In this document: positions 26,467 to 37,753 of the stretch, piece by piece | How the letters are laid out: each line of letters starts with the position of its first letter | How positions within the stretch are numbered: the stretch's first letter is position 1 | Origin: Mesostigma viride | Taxonomy: Eukaryota > Streptophyta > Mesostigmatophyceae > Mesostigmatales > Mesostigmataceae | Length of the DNA stretch: 64,000 nucleotides | Direction: 5' to 3' | NCBI GenBank assembly: GCA_009746045.1 | Contig: RPFO01000082.1 | Coordinates: 1,976,841-2,040,840 of the forward strand | Position numbers and translations under genes: made by a program | Notes under the pieces: model-generated | Told to the model about the DNA's origin: nothing | Databases searched by the model: none | The model's input: the letters and a program-made list of their open reading frames with translations, nothing else

Positions 26467-29291
26467 ATGGCGGCACTTGATCCACTTGCGGATGCAAGCG
26501 AGGTCACACCAGGCAGGCTATACTTTATCCCGATCAAACGGATCGCATCCCTCCGGCATTCGCCTTTGGCGCGTGCAGGACATTGCTTCTGCGTCGATGA
26601 GGAACTGGTACGCACATTCAGCTGTGTTTCTCCTTTCGTGAATGCTTAGACAGAGCACGGTTATGCATTAGCATTGAATATGGAACGACCGTTACCTGCA
26701 AATATCTTGCCCCTACGTAGAAGCTTACCTCTGTTCCATGATAAGCCTTGCCCTACACAACAGAGCATACTCGCAGATAGTAGCTACAAAACTAATCTAG
26801 AGGCATAATTCGAATGCTATATAATGGACAGTCAGCGTACTAACATTGGTTGTCAGCCATGCCGGCCGGCGGCCTGGCTGAAGTTCAATAGCACTCCATT
26901 TGACAGGAACATTTAAACTTGGCGGGACAATGCGAGTTGACTGTTTGACTCTTACCTGGTAGTTGCTCGTGGGAGAGGTATGCAGAGGTTTTCTTGTTAG
27001 TCTGTGCTGCTATTGCCTCCAATCCAAGGTTGCCTGGAGGCCGAATCCATAGGCCAGTCCTAGCAAGCACTGCAGGAATTCCCTGAGACTGCCTTCCCTC
27101 CCACATTTTTTTTGGCTGGCATTCACTGGAAGCTTATATCAGCACCACGTGTGTGGGAACTCGGAGAGAGTTGAGCGACTGGGGGTCCCTTAGCAGCCAG
27201 GCAGGCACACACCATAATGTTGTTATCATCGTTGCCTTCTAGCGCGTTTGCTCAGATATATCATGTTTGCCGAAGGCAGCATGCTGCACCTACTGCGCCT
27301 GTTACATGCTGCTTCCGCTCTTGGATGGCTGCTTGCCGGTATCTCTGCTTAGAATTCGACCCCCTTCGCTAGTGCTTTCCTGACTGCACAGTAGCCAGCC
27401 TGGTGACAGCATGCCATGTGCTAGCAGGCTATCAGATCAGCCTAGCCGCGCGCAAACTGTGGCACAGCTTGGCGTTAGACAAGTATTTAGGCAAGTATTG
27501 CTAAAGTATGACATTGGCCCACTAGTGCATCAGTCCATGCATACTGTGCTGCATGACATGCGAACCTTCAATACACCACTATCCTGATATGCTCGTGATT
27601 TTACCTCAGTGCGGGACATGCATACAGTTTCGCGTGTCATGCGACCTCTCCATGCCTGGCTATTGTTTTGGCCGGAGTCTTCTCGTTCACGACTTCCTGC
27701 AGCTGCTTCCTTTCCTTTTGTGGCCTCCACCCACTTTGTATCAGATGCCTGCAGATAGTCAAGGCAGTGCCTTACAAAGCAGTAGGTTTCGGGGTGAATA
27801 TCAAGCAGGTCTCATTACAGTTGAACTCCCGGTGTTAAAAAACGTGTGTGATCACCCTCTTGCAGCCGCCCCATACCTTTCCAGCCTCGCTCAGCCTCGC
27901 CGCCTTGGTTGTTATGCAGCACTGCCACAATTTGTATTTCTGTGGAGATCGTAGATAGAAGTGGAAGAGGAAGAAGGGGTGGGGGTGGAAGAGGAAGAAG
28001 GGGTGGGGGTGGGAGTAATGGCTAATGATTATTACAGTTTTACTACGCAGGGCTCCCTTTGCCTGGTTCATAAAGAAGACTTCGTAGAAGAAACATAGCG
28101 GCATCTTGAACCTACCATCCCTACCAGCATTTGGGCTTTGCTTACACTCTCCCGTAACAGTGTAGGTCATGCTCTCTGTCATAGCGTCTCGCAAACTACC
28201 TCCACACTTCTTACAAATGGTTATTCTACTGTATGTCATCCTGGTTTCCGCATTGCCATGGCACGGCTCTGCGTACGGCAGGTATACCAGCCATTCTTCG
28301 CCGACTTTGGCCCCCTCAACCTGGGACAGACGTATCGCTACTGCGAGCTGCTGCGCCACATCCTCAAGGTAGGCAAGGTGCCACGCGCTGTGACCAGCAT
28401 GCGTGCCGGAGCTAGGTCAGAGCGGCGCTCCTGTGCACTTCCCATCCTCAAGGTAGGCAAGGTGCAGAGCAGCACGTTTCCTGGCAAGGATGGTTGCCAT
28501 GGCAAGCGTAGGGCCTCTCCCCATAATTGTATTCTAGACAATCTTCTGGTGGCCAGTTTCTCGAGCATCATGCTCAATCCTGATGCCAAAGCCGAGTAGT
28601 GCTGCCAGCGCTGCAAGGTGGGTGTTGGCCATTCTCCACACACGGCCTTGCCTCGGTAGCAAATTTTGAGTTGAGAGTAAGACCTTGTAAGAGCAAACTT
28701 GCCATTGGTGAGACTGGCACGTCCACTCTATGGTGTTGCATTCCACGCTGATGGCTCACCAAGAGATCCCAGGGGTGCACGGTCAGGACGGATATTTCTT
28801 AGAGACAGCAGCCAAAAGCTTGAAGAATTGAGAAGGCAGCCAAAAGTATATTGTCTGGCTCCTTAAAGACTTACCATGATGGTGGTTTGTGAACTCCCCG
28901 ATGGAGCGTGCGTTTATCTGGTTAAGAATGATGCTATGCTGATAGCCATGCGATACGCTCATGCTACCGTCATGCCACCTTTACGCTACTGGGATTCTGT
29001 GCCACCCTTACACTACCCTAATGCCACCCTTATGCCACCTTAGTGCCACCCTTACGCTACCCTAATGCCACCCTTACGCTACCCTAATGCCACCCTTATG
29101 CTACCCTAATGCCACCCTTATGCTACCTTAGTGCCACCCTTACGCTACCTTAGTGCCGCCCTTTGTGCTACCCCAATGCCACCCTTACGCTACTGTGATT
29201 CTCTGCCCCGCAGGACACCGCGGCCGAGGGCAAAAAGGTGTTCCACATCACGAGCGGGGACCCCCACAAGCTCGCCAACTCCGCTGTGCTG
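26467..29291 (+). CDS. CDC14: CDC14-type dual-specificity phosphatase, N-terminal exons only
   Basis: Three exons, all phase 0: 26467-26607, 28282-28368 and 29214-29291. They encode, in family order, PGRLYFIPIKR with FCVDEEL, then VYQPFFADFGPLNLGQTYRY, then KKVFHITSGDPHKLANSAVL. The second block is diagnostic of the CDC14 N-terminal (DSPn) domain. CDC14 removes phosphate from Cdk sites and acts in mitotic exit and cilium biology. The ATG at 26467 gives MAALDPLADASEV; an in-frame ATG at 26452 is an alternative. The C-terminal catalytic domain (HCxxGxxR loop) was not found downstream: the next recognised exons belong to a YidD homologue. Either exons were missed, the gene is broken, or the assembly is rearranged. 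Exon 2 end and donor are duplicated at 28442-28465. Confidence 0.82.
28940..29212 (+). repeat. Intronic minisatellite next to an acceptor (about 21-22 bp)
   Basis: Units of TACGCTACCCTAATGCCACC plus CT repeat about 11 times, with ATGCTAC and TTAGTGCC variants. The flanks TACTGGGATTCTGTGCC and TACTGTGATTCTCTGCC frame the array, the second being the polypyrimidine tract of the acceptor at 29212-29213. The array therefore seems to have grown from the acceptor side of this intron. Confidence 0.85.
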
Positions 29292-29698
29292 GTGAGCGGA
29301 GAAGTGTGCGCGGGTGGATGGTGTACGACCCAGGAACACACCCCAGAGAGAGCTGGTCTCCAACCCAGGCATACAGAAAAGATGTGCTGTGCTGCAGGCC
29401 CCGCCCTGCGTTTCAGTGGGTGGTGTCTTGGGTTACTGTTGCTCTATAATGCGCTGTTATGCTCCACGATGCGCTGTAATCGTTACAGTCTTGACAGAAC
29501 TAGGCTACGTTGCAATGGTCCAGATCCTCGTTATGGCAAGTGCATGCAGGTTGTGTCATTCATATGATAAGACAACTGGACTGCCTTATTGGATTAATCA
29601 TTCCCATTATATGCATACCTGAACATGCCATCGGTTGTGCCTGTATGGTAGTGATGACCCCTGCCCGCGTGGTGTGTAACATCCCACCCCACGGCCAG

Positions 29699-32079
29699 GC
29701 ATGATCTCTCCGCTCATCCCGTGGAGCTGCCGCTACATCCCCACCTGCTCCGAGTACGCCATGCAGGTGCGCTAGCATTGTTTTCTATGAGCGCAGGTGT
29801 GCGGTGGTGGAGTACGCCATGCAGGTGCACTAGCATTGTTTTCTATGAGCGCAGGTGTGCGGTGGTGGAGTACGCCATGCAGGCGCGCTAGCATTGTTTT
29901 CTATGAGCGCAGGTGTGCGGTGGTGGAGTACGCCATGCAGGCGGCTAGCGTTTTTTCTGGAGCAAGCATCAACAGAGACACAAGCGAGTCTCGTTCCTTG
30001 GATGAGCACGTTACGGCAGGTGCGCGGTGGTTAATGAGCACACACACACCATGCAGGCGCATGATAAGTAGTGACGCAGCTGGCACACGCCCCCTGATGT
30101 GCTGCGGCTGCACAGGGAGCAGCTCTACCCATGGCTACGGCTTTGCAATGCAAAGGGGTTGGTTGTTTTCCCTGCATGGTGTGTGTGCGCCACGGTTCGC
30201 CCATGTGGTGGCCAACGTTGAATGGTCCAGATTATGCTGCCCGTTGCCCTGGGAGGAAGCTCTCAGGGAATGTACCTTCAACGGTTGTGCAGCCAACGGT
30301 TGTGCAGCTGCCTTGTCAGTGCAACCCCACATCAAGAGGCCTTTTTTGTTTTTGTGCATGTACGTATCACGGAGACATGTGTGGGCCCGTATACGCCAGA
30401 AGGCATGCCTGTGGACTCGGGCTGTGTGCTTGTGCCGGCATGGGGGTGCACAAGAACGCAAGGGGGTGCACAAGAAGGAAAGCTTTAGAGAGGGCGAGAG
30501 TTACAGGATTATGTTCTTGGTCCCTTTGTGAGAACAAAGCAGGACAGGTTCGTTGTCAAGTCCCCTAGTGGTTATTTCAAGTTTCGGCTGGCACTATCAA
30601 ATGCCTATACACCCGGGTCTATTTGCCTAGTCACGACATGCACATGCCAGGCTTGTAGTTGTAACTCTTCGAGGTGCTAGCAACACTCCTGCATCGTTCA
30701 ATAATAAGATAACTACTGTTTGATTGTAGAGTACGAATAAGATTACTATTCATCTATCGGTCCTCACGTCACGTGTTGATTCCTGATCTCACACTCTCCT
30801 CCGTTTCCTTGCGGCCCTTCCCCCGCTCAGGCCTACGCCAAATATGGTGTGCTCAAAGGGACAGCCCTGACGGCGTGCCGGCTGTTGCGATGCAACCCAT
30901 TCGGTACGCGAACAGAGAACACTCGTACCGGTTAGCAATAGGGTACGACCTCTAAAGTGGACCTTTTGCAGAGAGAGCAGGGACACTAATCCCCCAACCA
31001 AATATGCAACCCATTCGGTACACGAACAGATAGCCGTGATAGCACTTGTCTCGGTTAGCAATAGGGTACGCGAACAGATAGCCGTGATAGCACTTGTCTC
31101 GGTTAGCAATAGGGTACGCGGACAGATAGCCGTGATAGCACTTGTCTCGGTTAGCAATAGGGTACGCGAACAGATAGCCGTGATAGCACTTGTCTCGGTT
31201 AGCAATACGGTACGCGAACAGATAGCCGTGATAGCACTTGTCTCGGTTAGCAATAGGGCACGCGAACAGATAGCCGTGATAGCACTTGTCTCGGTTAGCA
31301 ATACGGTACGCGAACAGATAGCCGTGATAGCACTTGTCTCGGTTAGCAATAGGGTAGGAACTCCAGCCCCTTTCAGACCTTTTGCAGATTGAACAGGGGC
31401 ACCAGCCTGCCGACGTTGTGTCTTGGCAACTGGCGTGGGCTGTTGGCTCCCTATGAACGTGTGGTATTTAAAGGTTGTCCGATGAGGATTTCTGCTCCCT
31501 GCCTCAGTCATAAGATTTACTTCCATTTAAAATGGCTTGCCGGCGCATGTCTGGTGCGCCTTTGCCATCGACAATCGCACCCACGCTATAACAGAACACC
31601 AAGACCTTATTACTCAAGCTAAATTATGTACTATGTACTAGATTGCAGCACGAACGTGCTGAGCTTCCCATGACTCCCTGGTCTCCCCTCTGGCCCTGCA
31701 AAATGACATCGACAAATGCTGTCGTGATCATTACAAAAGTTTGTCTTGCAGCTCGTGTAACAGGCGAGTGGTCAGCCGGCTGGAAGGGGTGTGTTTGCAC
31801 TGCTAATATACCAAGGAGACAACCAGCGCAGGCCAGAAATAGCTGCTAACATAGCACTGCAGCAGTTGTCTCAACGGTGCTTGTTGCAACTGCTTGAGTG
31901 GCTTGGTACCACTCAGGTTGTTATGGTAGCGGCTCACCACGATGCATGTCTAGTTTTTGTCCCCCCGCTGATGGGCTTGATTGTCACTTGTCTCACCCTG
32001 AAAATGTGCCCACTATGCAGGAGGATATGGATACGACCCTCCCCGGTGGATCGGCGAGCCACCCCCGCCCGAATTGTAG
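29699..32079 (+). CDS. YidD-family membrane protein insertion factor homologue
   Basis: Exons with matching phase: 29699-29766, 30831-30903, 32021-32079 (TAG stop). They encode MISPLIPWSCRYIPTCSEYA, then AYAKYGVLKGTALTACRLLR with CNPF, then GGYGYDPPRWIGEPPPPEL. This is the full conserved YidD (DUF37) core, including the CRY-x-PTCSEYA and RLLRCNPF-GG motifs with three cysteines. YidD assists YidC/Oxa1/Alb3 insertases; plant homologues are plastid-targeted. The upstream exon with the transit peptide and the usual FYKR-x-ISP lead-in was not identified, so the start is unknown. Both internal donors have been tandemly duplicated into their introns (29752-29941; 31004-31352), which is very unusual. 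The exon phases (2, then 1 plus 2) join cleanly. Confidence 0.85.
29752..29941 (+). repeat. 58-bp tandem array containing an exon end and splice donor
   Basis: Units start at 29752, 29810, 29868 and 29926. Each begins GAGTACGCCATGCAG, the last five codons of the YidD exon ending at 29766. The first two keep CAG-GTGC; the third and fourth have CAG-GCGC and CAG-GCGG. Confidence 0.95.
31004..31352 (+). repeat. 48-bp tandem array containing a splice donor
   Basis: The phrase GCAACCCATTCGGTAC from the YidD exon end (30892-30907) recurs at 31005-31021, and from 31017 a 48-bp unit GGTACGCGAACAGATAGCCG... repeats seven times with CGG/GGG variants. Every unit holds the GGTACGC donor context. Confidence 0.95.
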
Positions 32080-33148
32080 CTTTTGAAGTGTTGGCAATAG
32101 GAGAAGCGGCGCGGGCAGCTGCTTGATTATTTGCAGGCGGTCCCATTAGGGAGCTACGGGGGATTGATGAAAAGAAATGTATAATACAACGTATAAAGAA
32201 ACGTATACTATAATCTAACTGGTACACTTAGTATAATATACTCTAACTGGTCCGAATTGTCTGGTCTAGTGTATGCCCGGTGTTTGTTGCCTCGTTTACT
32301 TGGTCAGTGGCTGTTGGGGAGCATACTAGGTTTCTGGCCTGCGCTGGTTGTCTGGTGAATGGATGCCATCAACTATACATCAACTCAGATCGCGTTTTTC
32401 CGCGTTTTCCGCGGCCCGGCACTGAACGCAAACGGTTTTCACCTTTGCGGAGTGCCTGATCAGAATACATCAACTCAAGTTTACAATAAATACATAGTAG
32501 TATATTACAAAATAATACATATACAAACAGGCAACACACAGGGAGGGCGGGTGGGAAAACAAAAGAGACCGCGGCCATGAGCTAGGTGAGCAAGCTTTTA
32601 TCGTGTTTCAAGGCCAACGGCTCTCTACCAACGGCCAGATTCCGGCAACGGCCTCTAAACAGTTTTAGCCGTCAAGTTTTACTTCAGATATTGCTTGTTG
32701 CAAACCCGTCCGCAATCATAGATCTGTTAAGAGAACCTAGATGCAAAAATCCGTCGTCAAGGTACTCAGCACACCGTCAAGGTATGGGCCGCAACAATTA
32801 GGCCATATCATCCGTAATACTCGTACGCTAGAAGCCTAATCAACCTTATTACGATCACATCACCCAGCTCTATTTCACCTAGCATCAGCGGCTCCCCTTC
32901 CGTATCACTATAAAGAAACTATGTTCAGAGAACCCCGATTCTATTAACCGTGGAACTCCAAGGTAACCAGACTCTTTATTAAAACAATAAGTAGAGCACA
33001 TCGGGAAGTGGCCCTCAACTGGCCATCCTTACCCATGGGAACACTTTATGTCCAAAAAGGCTAGCCTTACCCTTACATCCCTCCCTGGCGACCCAAGCCA
33101 GGGGCAAAACAAAAACCGGTGGACGCATAAAACAAGAATGAAGGGAAC
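32080..33148. other. Intergenic region with small insertion and DIRS flank
   Basis: No gene was seen. The region contains the dispersed motif at 32334-32352, a 77-bp insertion at 32388-32464, and from about 32900 AT-richer sequence that may be the 3' flank of the minus-strand DIRS element. Confidence 0.5.
32388..32464. mobile_element. 77-bp insertion with 13-bp target-site duplication
   Basis: The perfect direct repeats ATACATCAACTCA lie at 32375-32387 and 32465-32477. The 77 bp between them match window positions 1-75. It is too short to encode anything and could be a very small SINE-like or MITE-like unit. Confidence 0.65.
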
Positions 33149-34170
33149 TTAAGAGGAAGGCAGAGAAAAGACGCTCCGCCAAATGCGCGGGGGGCAGGCG
33201 GCGATAGCCCAAACCAGGGCGTCAGGAAGGGTGAGGGCCAAGCTCCGGTGCAATCCCACATAGTGGGCGATGTCCAGTTTTGCTGCTGCGCCCGCGACCC
33301 CGATGCTGAATATCAGCCATGCTGCGCTGCCGCAAAAAATCATAGGTAGCCCCCCCATGACGCAGCCCGTGAATGGTAAACACCGTGTCGACCCCCAAAG
33401 CCTGCGCGGCCTGATGATGCCAAACCCGGCTGAACTGGGCATAATCGTAAGGGAACACACGCTCCCAGGCCGCCTTGCCACGCATACAAACCCGCAAGAG
33501 GGTCTCAGACATGACATCCTCGACCACCACAGATTGCACCGCCCCCTTAGCCGTCTTAGCTGACATCAGCAACAAGGCGCCCCGCTGCGAACCCCGCAAC
33601 CGAACATCAGGCTGCAAGCGCACATGGCCGACCAACAGGTTGAGCGCCTCCGATACCCGCAGGTATTGTTGGAAAATAACGATGACCATCATAGCCGCAC
33701 GAGGCTGCCGCGGGAGCACCATAGTACAAGCATTGAGCGCAAACGCAGCCTCCCATGGAATGGGGGGGGGGTCACGAGGGGGTGCCAACGTGCGCCAGCC
33801 ATGCAGCCAAAACACTTTGTGCCAAGGCCCAATCCCGCACCTCCCGGGGAAAGTACAGATTCAGGCCCATAAGCGCATTGACACACACAACTGGCGGCAT
33901 GTAACACCGTGAGTGCGCCCAAGCGACATACTCGCAATAGTATTCCTCAATCGTCAAGCCGCGCAACAAGCTGCCAGCCCGACCCCGCCGGCTCGCCCAC
34001 CATGCGAAAAAGGACCTACTAAGGCCCTGATGGGAAACCATCAAAGTAGCCGGCTTCACCTTGCCCTCAAGAAGGGTCAAGTAGCTAGCGCCAAGCCGAG
34101 GCCCGGGATTGGGATGAACACCCTCGCGAGTCAAATCGCGGACCCACCCGGCCACCGAGGCAGCCATGGA
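33149..34170 (-). pseudogene. DIRS tyrosine recombinase, frameshifted
   Basis: An N-terminal helical part (FFAWWASRRGRAGSLLRGLT, FPREVRDWALAQSVLAAWLA) is followed, after a frame change at a C run near 33765, by YLRVSEALNLLVGHV (catalytic Arg), then HGLRHGGATYDFLRQ (His-x-x-Arg) and IQHRGR. The expected nucleophile tyrosine is in another frame (AAAKLDIAHYVGLHR), reached by a one-base shift near 33290. Without both shifts this would be a complete recombinase of about 300 residues; as read it is inactive. Confidence 0.78.
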
Positions 34171-34740
34171 AAGCCCCCGCGAAGGCCCATCCGCAGGCTG
34201 AAGCTCACTTGGCGTCCAGACCCATTGTGAGCGGCTGCCGGTGACCAACGTAAGAGCGCACAACCGGCGGCATTGCTTGTTTAACCGGTACCTAAGAAGA
34301 GGAACGCCCTTTAGCCAAGCAGCCCAAAGCGGCAGTGGAGTCCACTAACCTCACCACCCGCTTCCCCCAGGTCCCGAGGTTCCGGGCCGAGCGCTCCACC
34401 CCCTTCACAGCGGCCCGCACTTCCTTCTCGTTGATGTGCATCAGTGGTCGAATCGCGCCAGCGACTCTTGATCCCTACGCGCCATCGCCCGTGGATGATG
34501 GCTCTTACCGCGGCCTTGGTCAAGGGTCTAGGCCCGGCATACATGGCCTCACCTGGGGTGAGGAGGGTTGGGTAACCCCGCACCTCCCGGGCCCGAGCTA
34601 GTTCCGTCACCTCAGCTGGGGCCATCTCAGCGTAGACAACCCCCTGCCCAAAACTAGACGCATCCGAAGCCACCACCACCGGAGCCAGGGCAGCCCCCCG
34701 GTCCACACGGAGCATGATCAAATCCTGAAGAAGCAACCCT
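34171..34740 (-). pseudogene. DIRS RNase H-like fragment, frameshifted
   Basis: The open frame to 34311 begins MLLQDLIMLRVDRG and contains PVVVASDASSFGQG, an RNase H first strand with its Asp. After about 34450 the family sequence (AAVKGVERSARNLGTWGKRV, then DSTAALGCLAKG) is in other frames, giving at least two shifts. No reverse transcriptase is present before it. Confidence 0.65.
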
Positions 34741-34745
34741 GAGCG

Positions 34746-35728
34746 GAGGTTACGCGTAGGTTACGTATCCTTCCGACTGTAGCAACTTGTCTCCGTCGTG
34801 TTTTTTGGTCCTCCTGGACTTTTTTGTCATTTGTGGTCCTCCCGAGTCCCGTTGCGTAGTTGCGTTTTCTTTCTTTGTGATGATTCTCGTTGCCCGTAAT
34901 ATTACCTACCAGCTATATCTGTGAAACAGCTTGGTACAAAAGACGCGAACCCAGGAACTCTTGCATCAATTCGCGGCTAATGCTGTACAGTAGGGGTCTC
35001 CTAAACTTCTGATCCCTATACCTTAACTAAAACTTTTCTGGAATTCTGGTTATGCGGTATGCCTGACGGAGGCTGCCTACATTCATAGCGCCGTAAAGGC
35101 GGATATATATAGTTTAAATTAAATACAAAGAGCGTCCTATCCTCATCTACTCGTCAATTGATGTGGATATGCTACATATATACTTAATGTGCTAAGCTAA
35201 AGGGCCTGTCGGAAGAGTGCGACCCAATATTTCTGAAAGTAGACATTTACAGTTCTCTGCTCGCCCAAGTCCCGACTCCCGGACCTCGTTCCTCATTCAA
35301 TAATGTATTATCTGCTAGCTCTTTCCGAGTATCCGTGTGTGTTGAGCTTTGCCATGTAGGCCCAATGATGAATGATCGACAACTACAAGCATTGGCCTCG
35401 GTTGCTCACCTGCGCCATAACGACCCTGCTCCGGTTCCCAGTTGCCACCGTCTTCGAGATAGCGGCATTCCATGCTTCTAAGGTCAATATGGCCCAACAG
35501 ATCTGCTTGATGTCATCTTCGCTGCGGCAGGATACTTCTGTCTCCAACTTTTGGCTTTCCAGGGGATACAAGGTCAAGGATTCTAATATTGTGCCGGTGA
35601 GGGACGGCGCACCTTGCATGCATGCCATCATAGGATAAGCGGAGGGAAATGTGTCTTTGCATAGTAATGCTTGTGTGCTCTATATAACCGTTTGGGACCC
35701 TCTCGCGTTTCGAATTTCGTCTTTACAG
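34746..35728. other. Region with no confident gene; possible upstream exon
   Basis: The region is AT-richer, with an open frame at 35372-35638. A candidate exon at about 35503-35573 would encode LLDVIFAAAGYFCLQLLAF and end in the right phase for the exon at 35729, but nothing else supports it. Confidence 0.3.
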
Positions 35729-37753
35729 GCTTTCTATCATCGCCTTCCTGGCCTGTCTCCAGTATTAAGTCCGACACGCCCCTGCATGCCGTGGAACTTG
35801 GCACCGAAATCTGTTCCAGTGACGCTGCTTTTGGGCTGGTCGCCCCCTCAGTGATCTGGTACGCTGCATGAATGCAAGATACTCACTGCACAATTCTTGT
35901 TTTCCTTGGTTTCTTGGGGAATGCACACAGGATGTCATTTTCCCATCCAAGGGCGGCTCTCTCCCTTTCATTATGGTTGGCTCCAACTACGACTCTCAGG
36001 CAGAGTGGACAAGGTAACTCTAAAGCGAAAGATGGTTTTCCGCTCGGATAGATTTCTACTCGGCTCAACGAGTAGAACCTCTGCTGCAAGCAAGCACTTT
36101 GCGTTGGAGCGTAAAAATCGCAGCTGTGTAGTCTGCAATGTCATGAAAGCCTGGTAGAACGGTTACCTAAGCCTCATTGACATGAAATATATCAACCAAA
36201 TCATCGGTCCTGATGCCGGGCTCCACCGTGTTGGCACGCTGTGGGCCACTTTGTTCGAGTGTTACTTTAGCTCATGTCCTATCGTTATTCGATTGTTGCT
36301 TTAGCCCATGTGCTATCGTTGTTGGAGTGTTGTATGAGCCCATGTCTTATTGTTAAACCTTTGAGTGTTGTTTGAGCCCATGTCCTATCGTTGTTCCAGT
36401 GCTGTTTGAGCCCATGTCCTAACGTTGTTCTAGTGTTGCTTTAGCCCATGTGCCATTGTTGTTCGAGTGCTGTTTGAGCCCATGTCCTGTCGTTGTTGGA
36501 GTGCATCGTCCTCACAGGATCGAGAAGATGGCGGACGGGTTCAAGTACTCGTACGTGGTCGTCATTGCGCCACCTGGCAGCGCGGCGCATGAGGAGTTTT
36601 TCCGACGATATGTCGAGTAAGTTGGTTTTTGGCGATATATATATTTATGGCAAGTAGGCTGTTTTGTCGAGGATGTGCCGAACAGGTTGTTTCTCCCTCA
36701 CTGTGTCGTGTATGCGATGGGGGGGGTGCCCCTGGGGGCATGGTGTTTCAGACCTGCCCCTTTCAGCTTTCCTGGATGTGTCAATGAGACAGCCAGCTCA
36801 GCCTTGACATTGCTCATCAATTCTATAAGAATGTGCGGTCATGCCTGCAGCCTCTACAATACGCTGCCTATGCGCATGGTAGTTTGGTCGGCAGTTCAAA
36901 CTTTTGATGGTATGTGTGTGTATCGCATGCCTTGACGTATGGGGTGCATGTGGAATGGGGGTCTACATATGTCACCTACGTTGCAAGCTAATAACGGCAT
37001 GGTTCCAGATCTTCCTGTCCACCACGCACTATGCGGTACGTGAATAGGCGTCATCCCTTGACATCAATCTGGATGAGTCTATGCAAGGGTGCAAGGTCAC
37101 AATAGCTGAGCCAATCGGGATGCTCCATTGTTTCCAGCTTGGTAAACCCTACCATGACTTTGTGCACACGTCCTTGTTTGAAGATAACAACCGTTTTCCT
37201 AGGCTTTCCTCCGTTGTCACCCGATCAGTCGCTTTATCGTGAATCCTGATGCTCAAGGACACATGATCTTGATAAATCTTGCATGTTTGTCTCGCTCCTT
37301 GTCATCCTGGTCAGGCGGCCATTCCTGCTCGGGAAGCCGTGCATCCTGGACGCTGACTCGATGGATGGCGCACTGCTGCTCATGCTGGACATTGTGAGGG
37401 GGTTTGCGGGCGCATGGCAGGCGCAAGCTCAAGCCCACGAGTCTGAGGTAAGCCTTCCGGAGCCCTGGGCACGCACCCTTCATCCCTCCAGATATGCGCA
37501 ATCCTGGCGGAGGAAATGTCGTGCTGCCACTAGGTTAACTCAGCCGTGCATGGGTGACGCTAGCATAGGACACTGGATCCCTGCGTTGCTGCCCAAAGCA
37601 TGATGCTTTGCCAAATGAGTCCAGGCATCAGTAATCGTGCTGCCAAATGCCAACGTCTGGATGGTGGGTGATGTTGTTATTGGAGCCTCGGTAGCCGCCT
37701 CTGCGTCCACCAGTCTGCTGATCACACAGCACAAGTGGGTCGGCCAAGAGTGA
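35729..37753 (+). CDS. Unrecognised multi-exon gene
   Basis: The exons chain without a frame break: 35729-35850, 35931-36013, 36518-36616, optional 27-nt exon 37009-37035, 37315-37447 and 37625-37753 (TGA). All have GT-AG borders. Fragments: TEICSSDAAFGLVAPS, DVIFPSKGGSLPFIMVGSNY, RIEKMADGFKYSYVVVIAPP, HEEFFRRYVE, LGKPCILDADSMDGALLLML and VWMVGDVVIGASVAASASTS. Hydrophobic strands such as SYVVVIAPP suggest a folded soluble domain, but no family was recognised. The start is missing. The 27-nt exon can be skipped without shifting frame. Confidence 0.5.
36245..36515 (+). repeat. Acceptor-side minisatellite of about 37 bp
   Basis: About seven degenerate units of TTTAGCCCATGTGCTATCGT plus TGTTCGAGTGTTGC end directly in the acceptor of the exon starting at 36518. 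Its last unit supplies the polypyrimidine tract region GTGCATCGTCCTCACAG. Confidence 0.85.

Larger units (their letters stand above)
33149..34745 (-). mobile_element. DIRS-like retrotransposon remnant (RNase H and tyrosine recombinase)
   Basis: On the minus strand an RNase H-like region (about 34740-34180) is followed by a tyrosine recombinase (about 34000-33150). Markers are VVVASDASSFGQGVV, the family phrase ADGPSRG and GVHPNPGP before the recombinase. The order RNase H then recombinase and these phrases are typical of DIRS elements. Reverse transcriptase upstream of 34745 is missing, so the copy is 5' truncated. Confidence 0.82.

Noticed and set aside
35583-35620. VPVRDGAP as the CDC14 PFRDAS block
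   Set aside because: The match is three or four residues, interrupted by a likely donor, and no further CDC14 motif follows.
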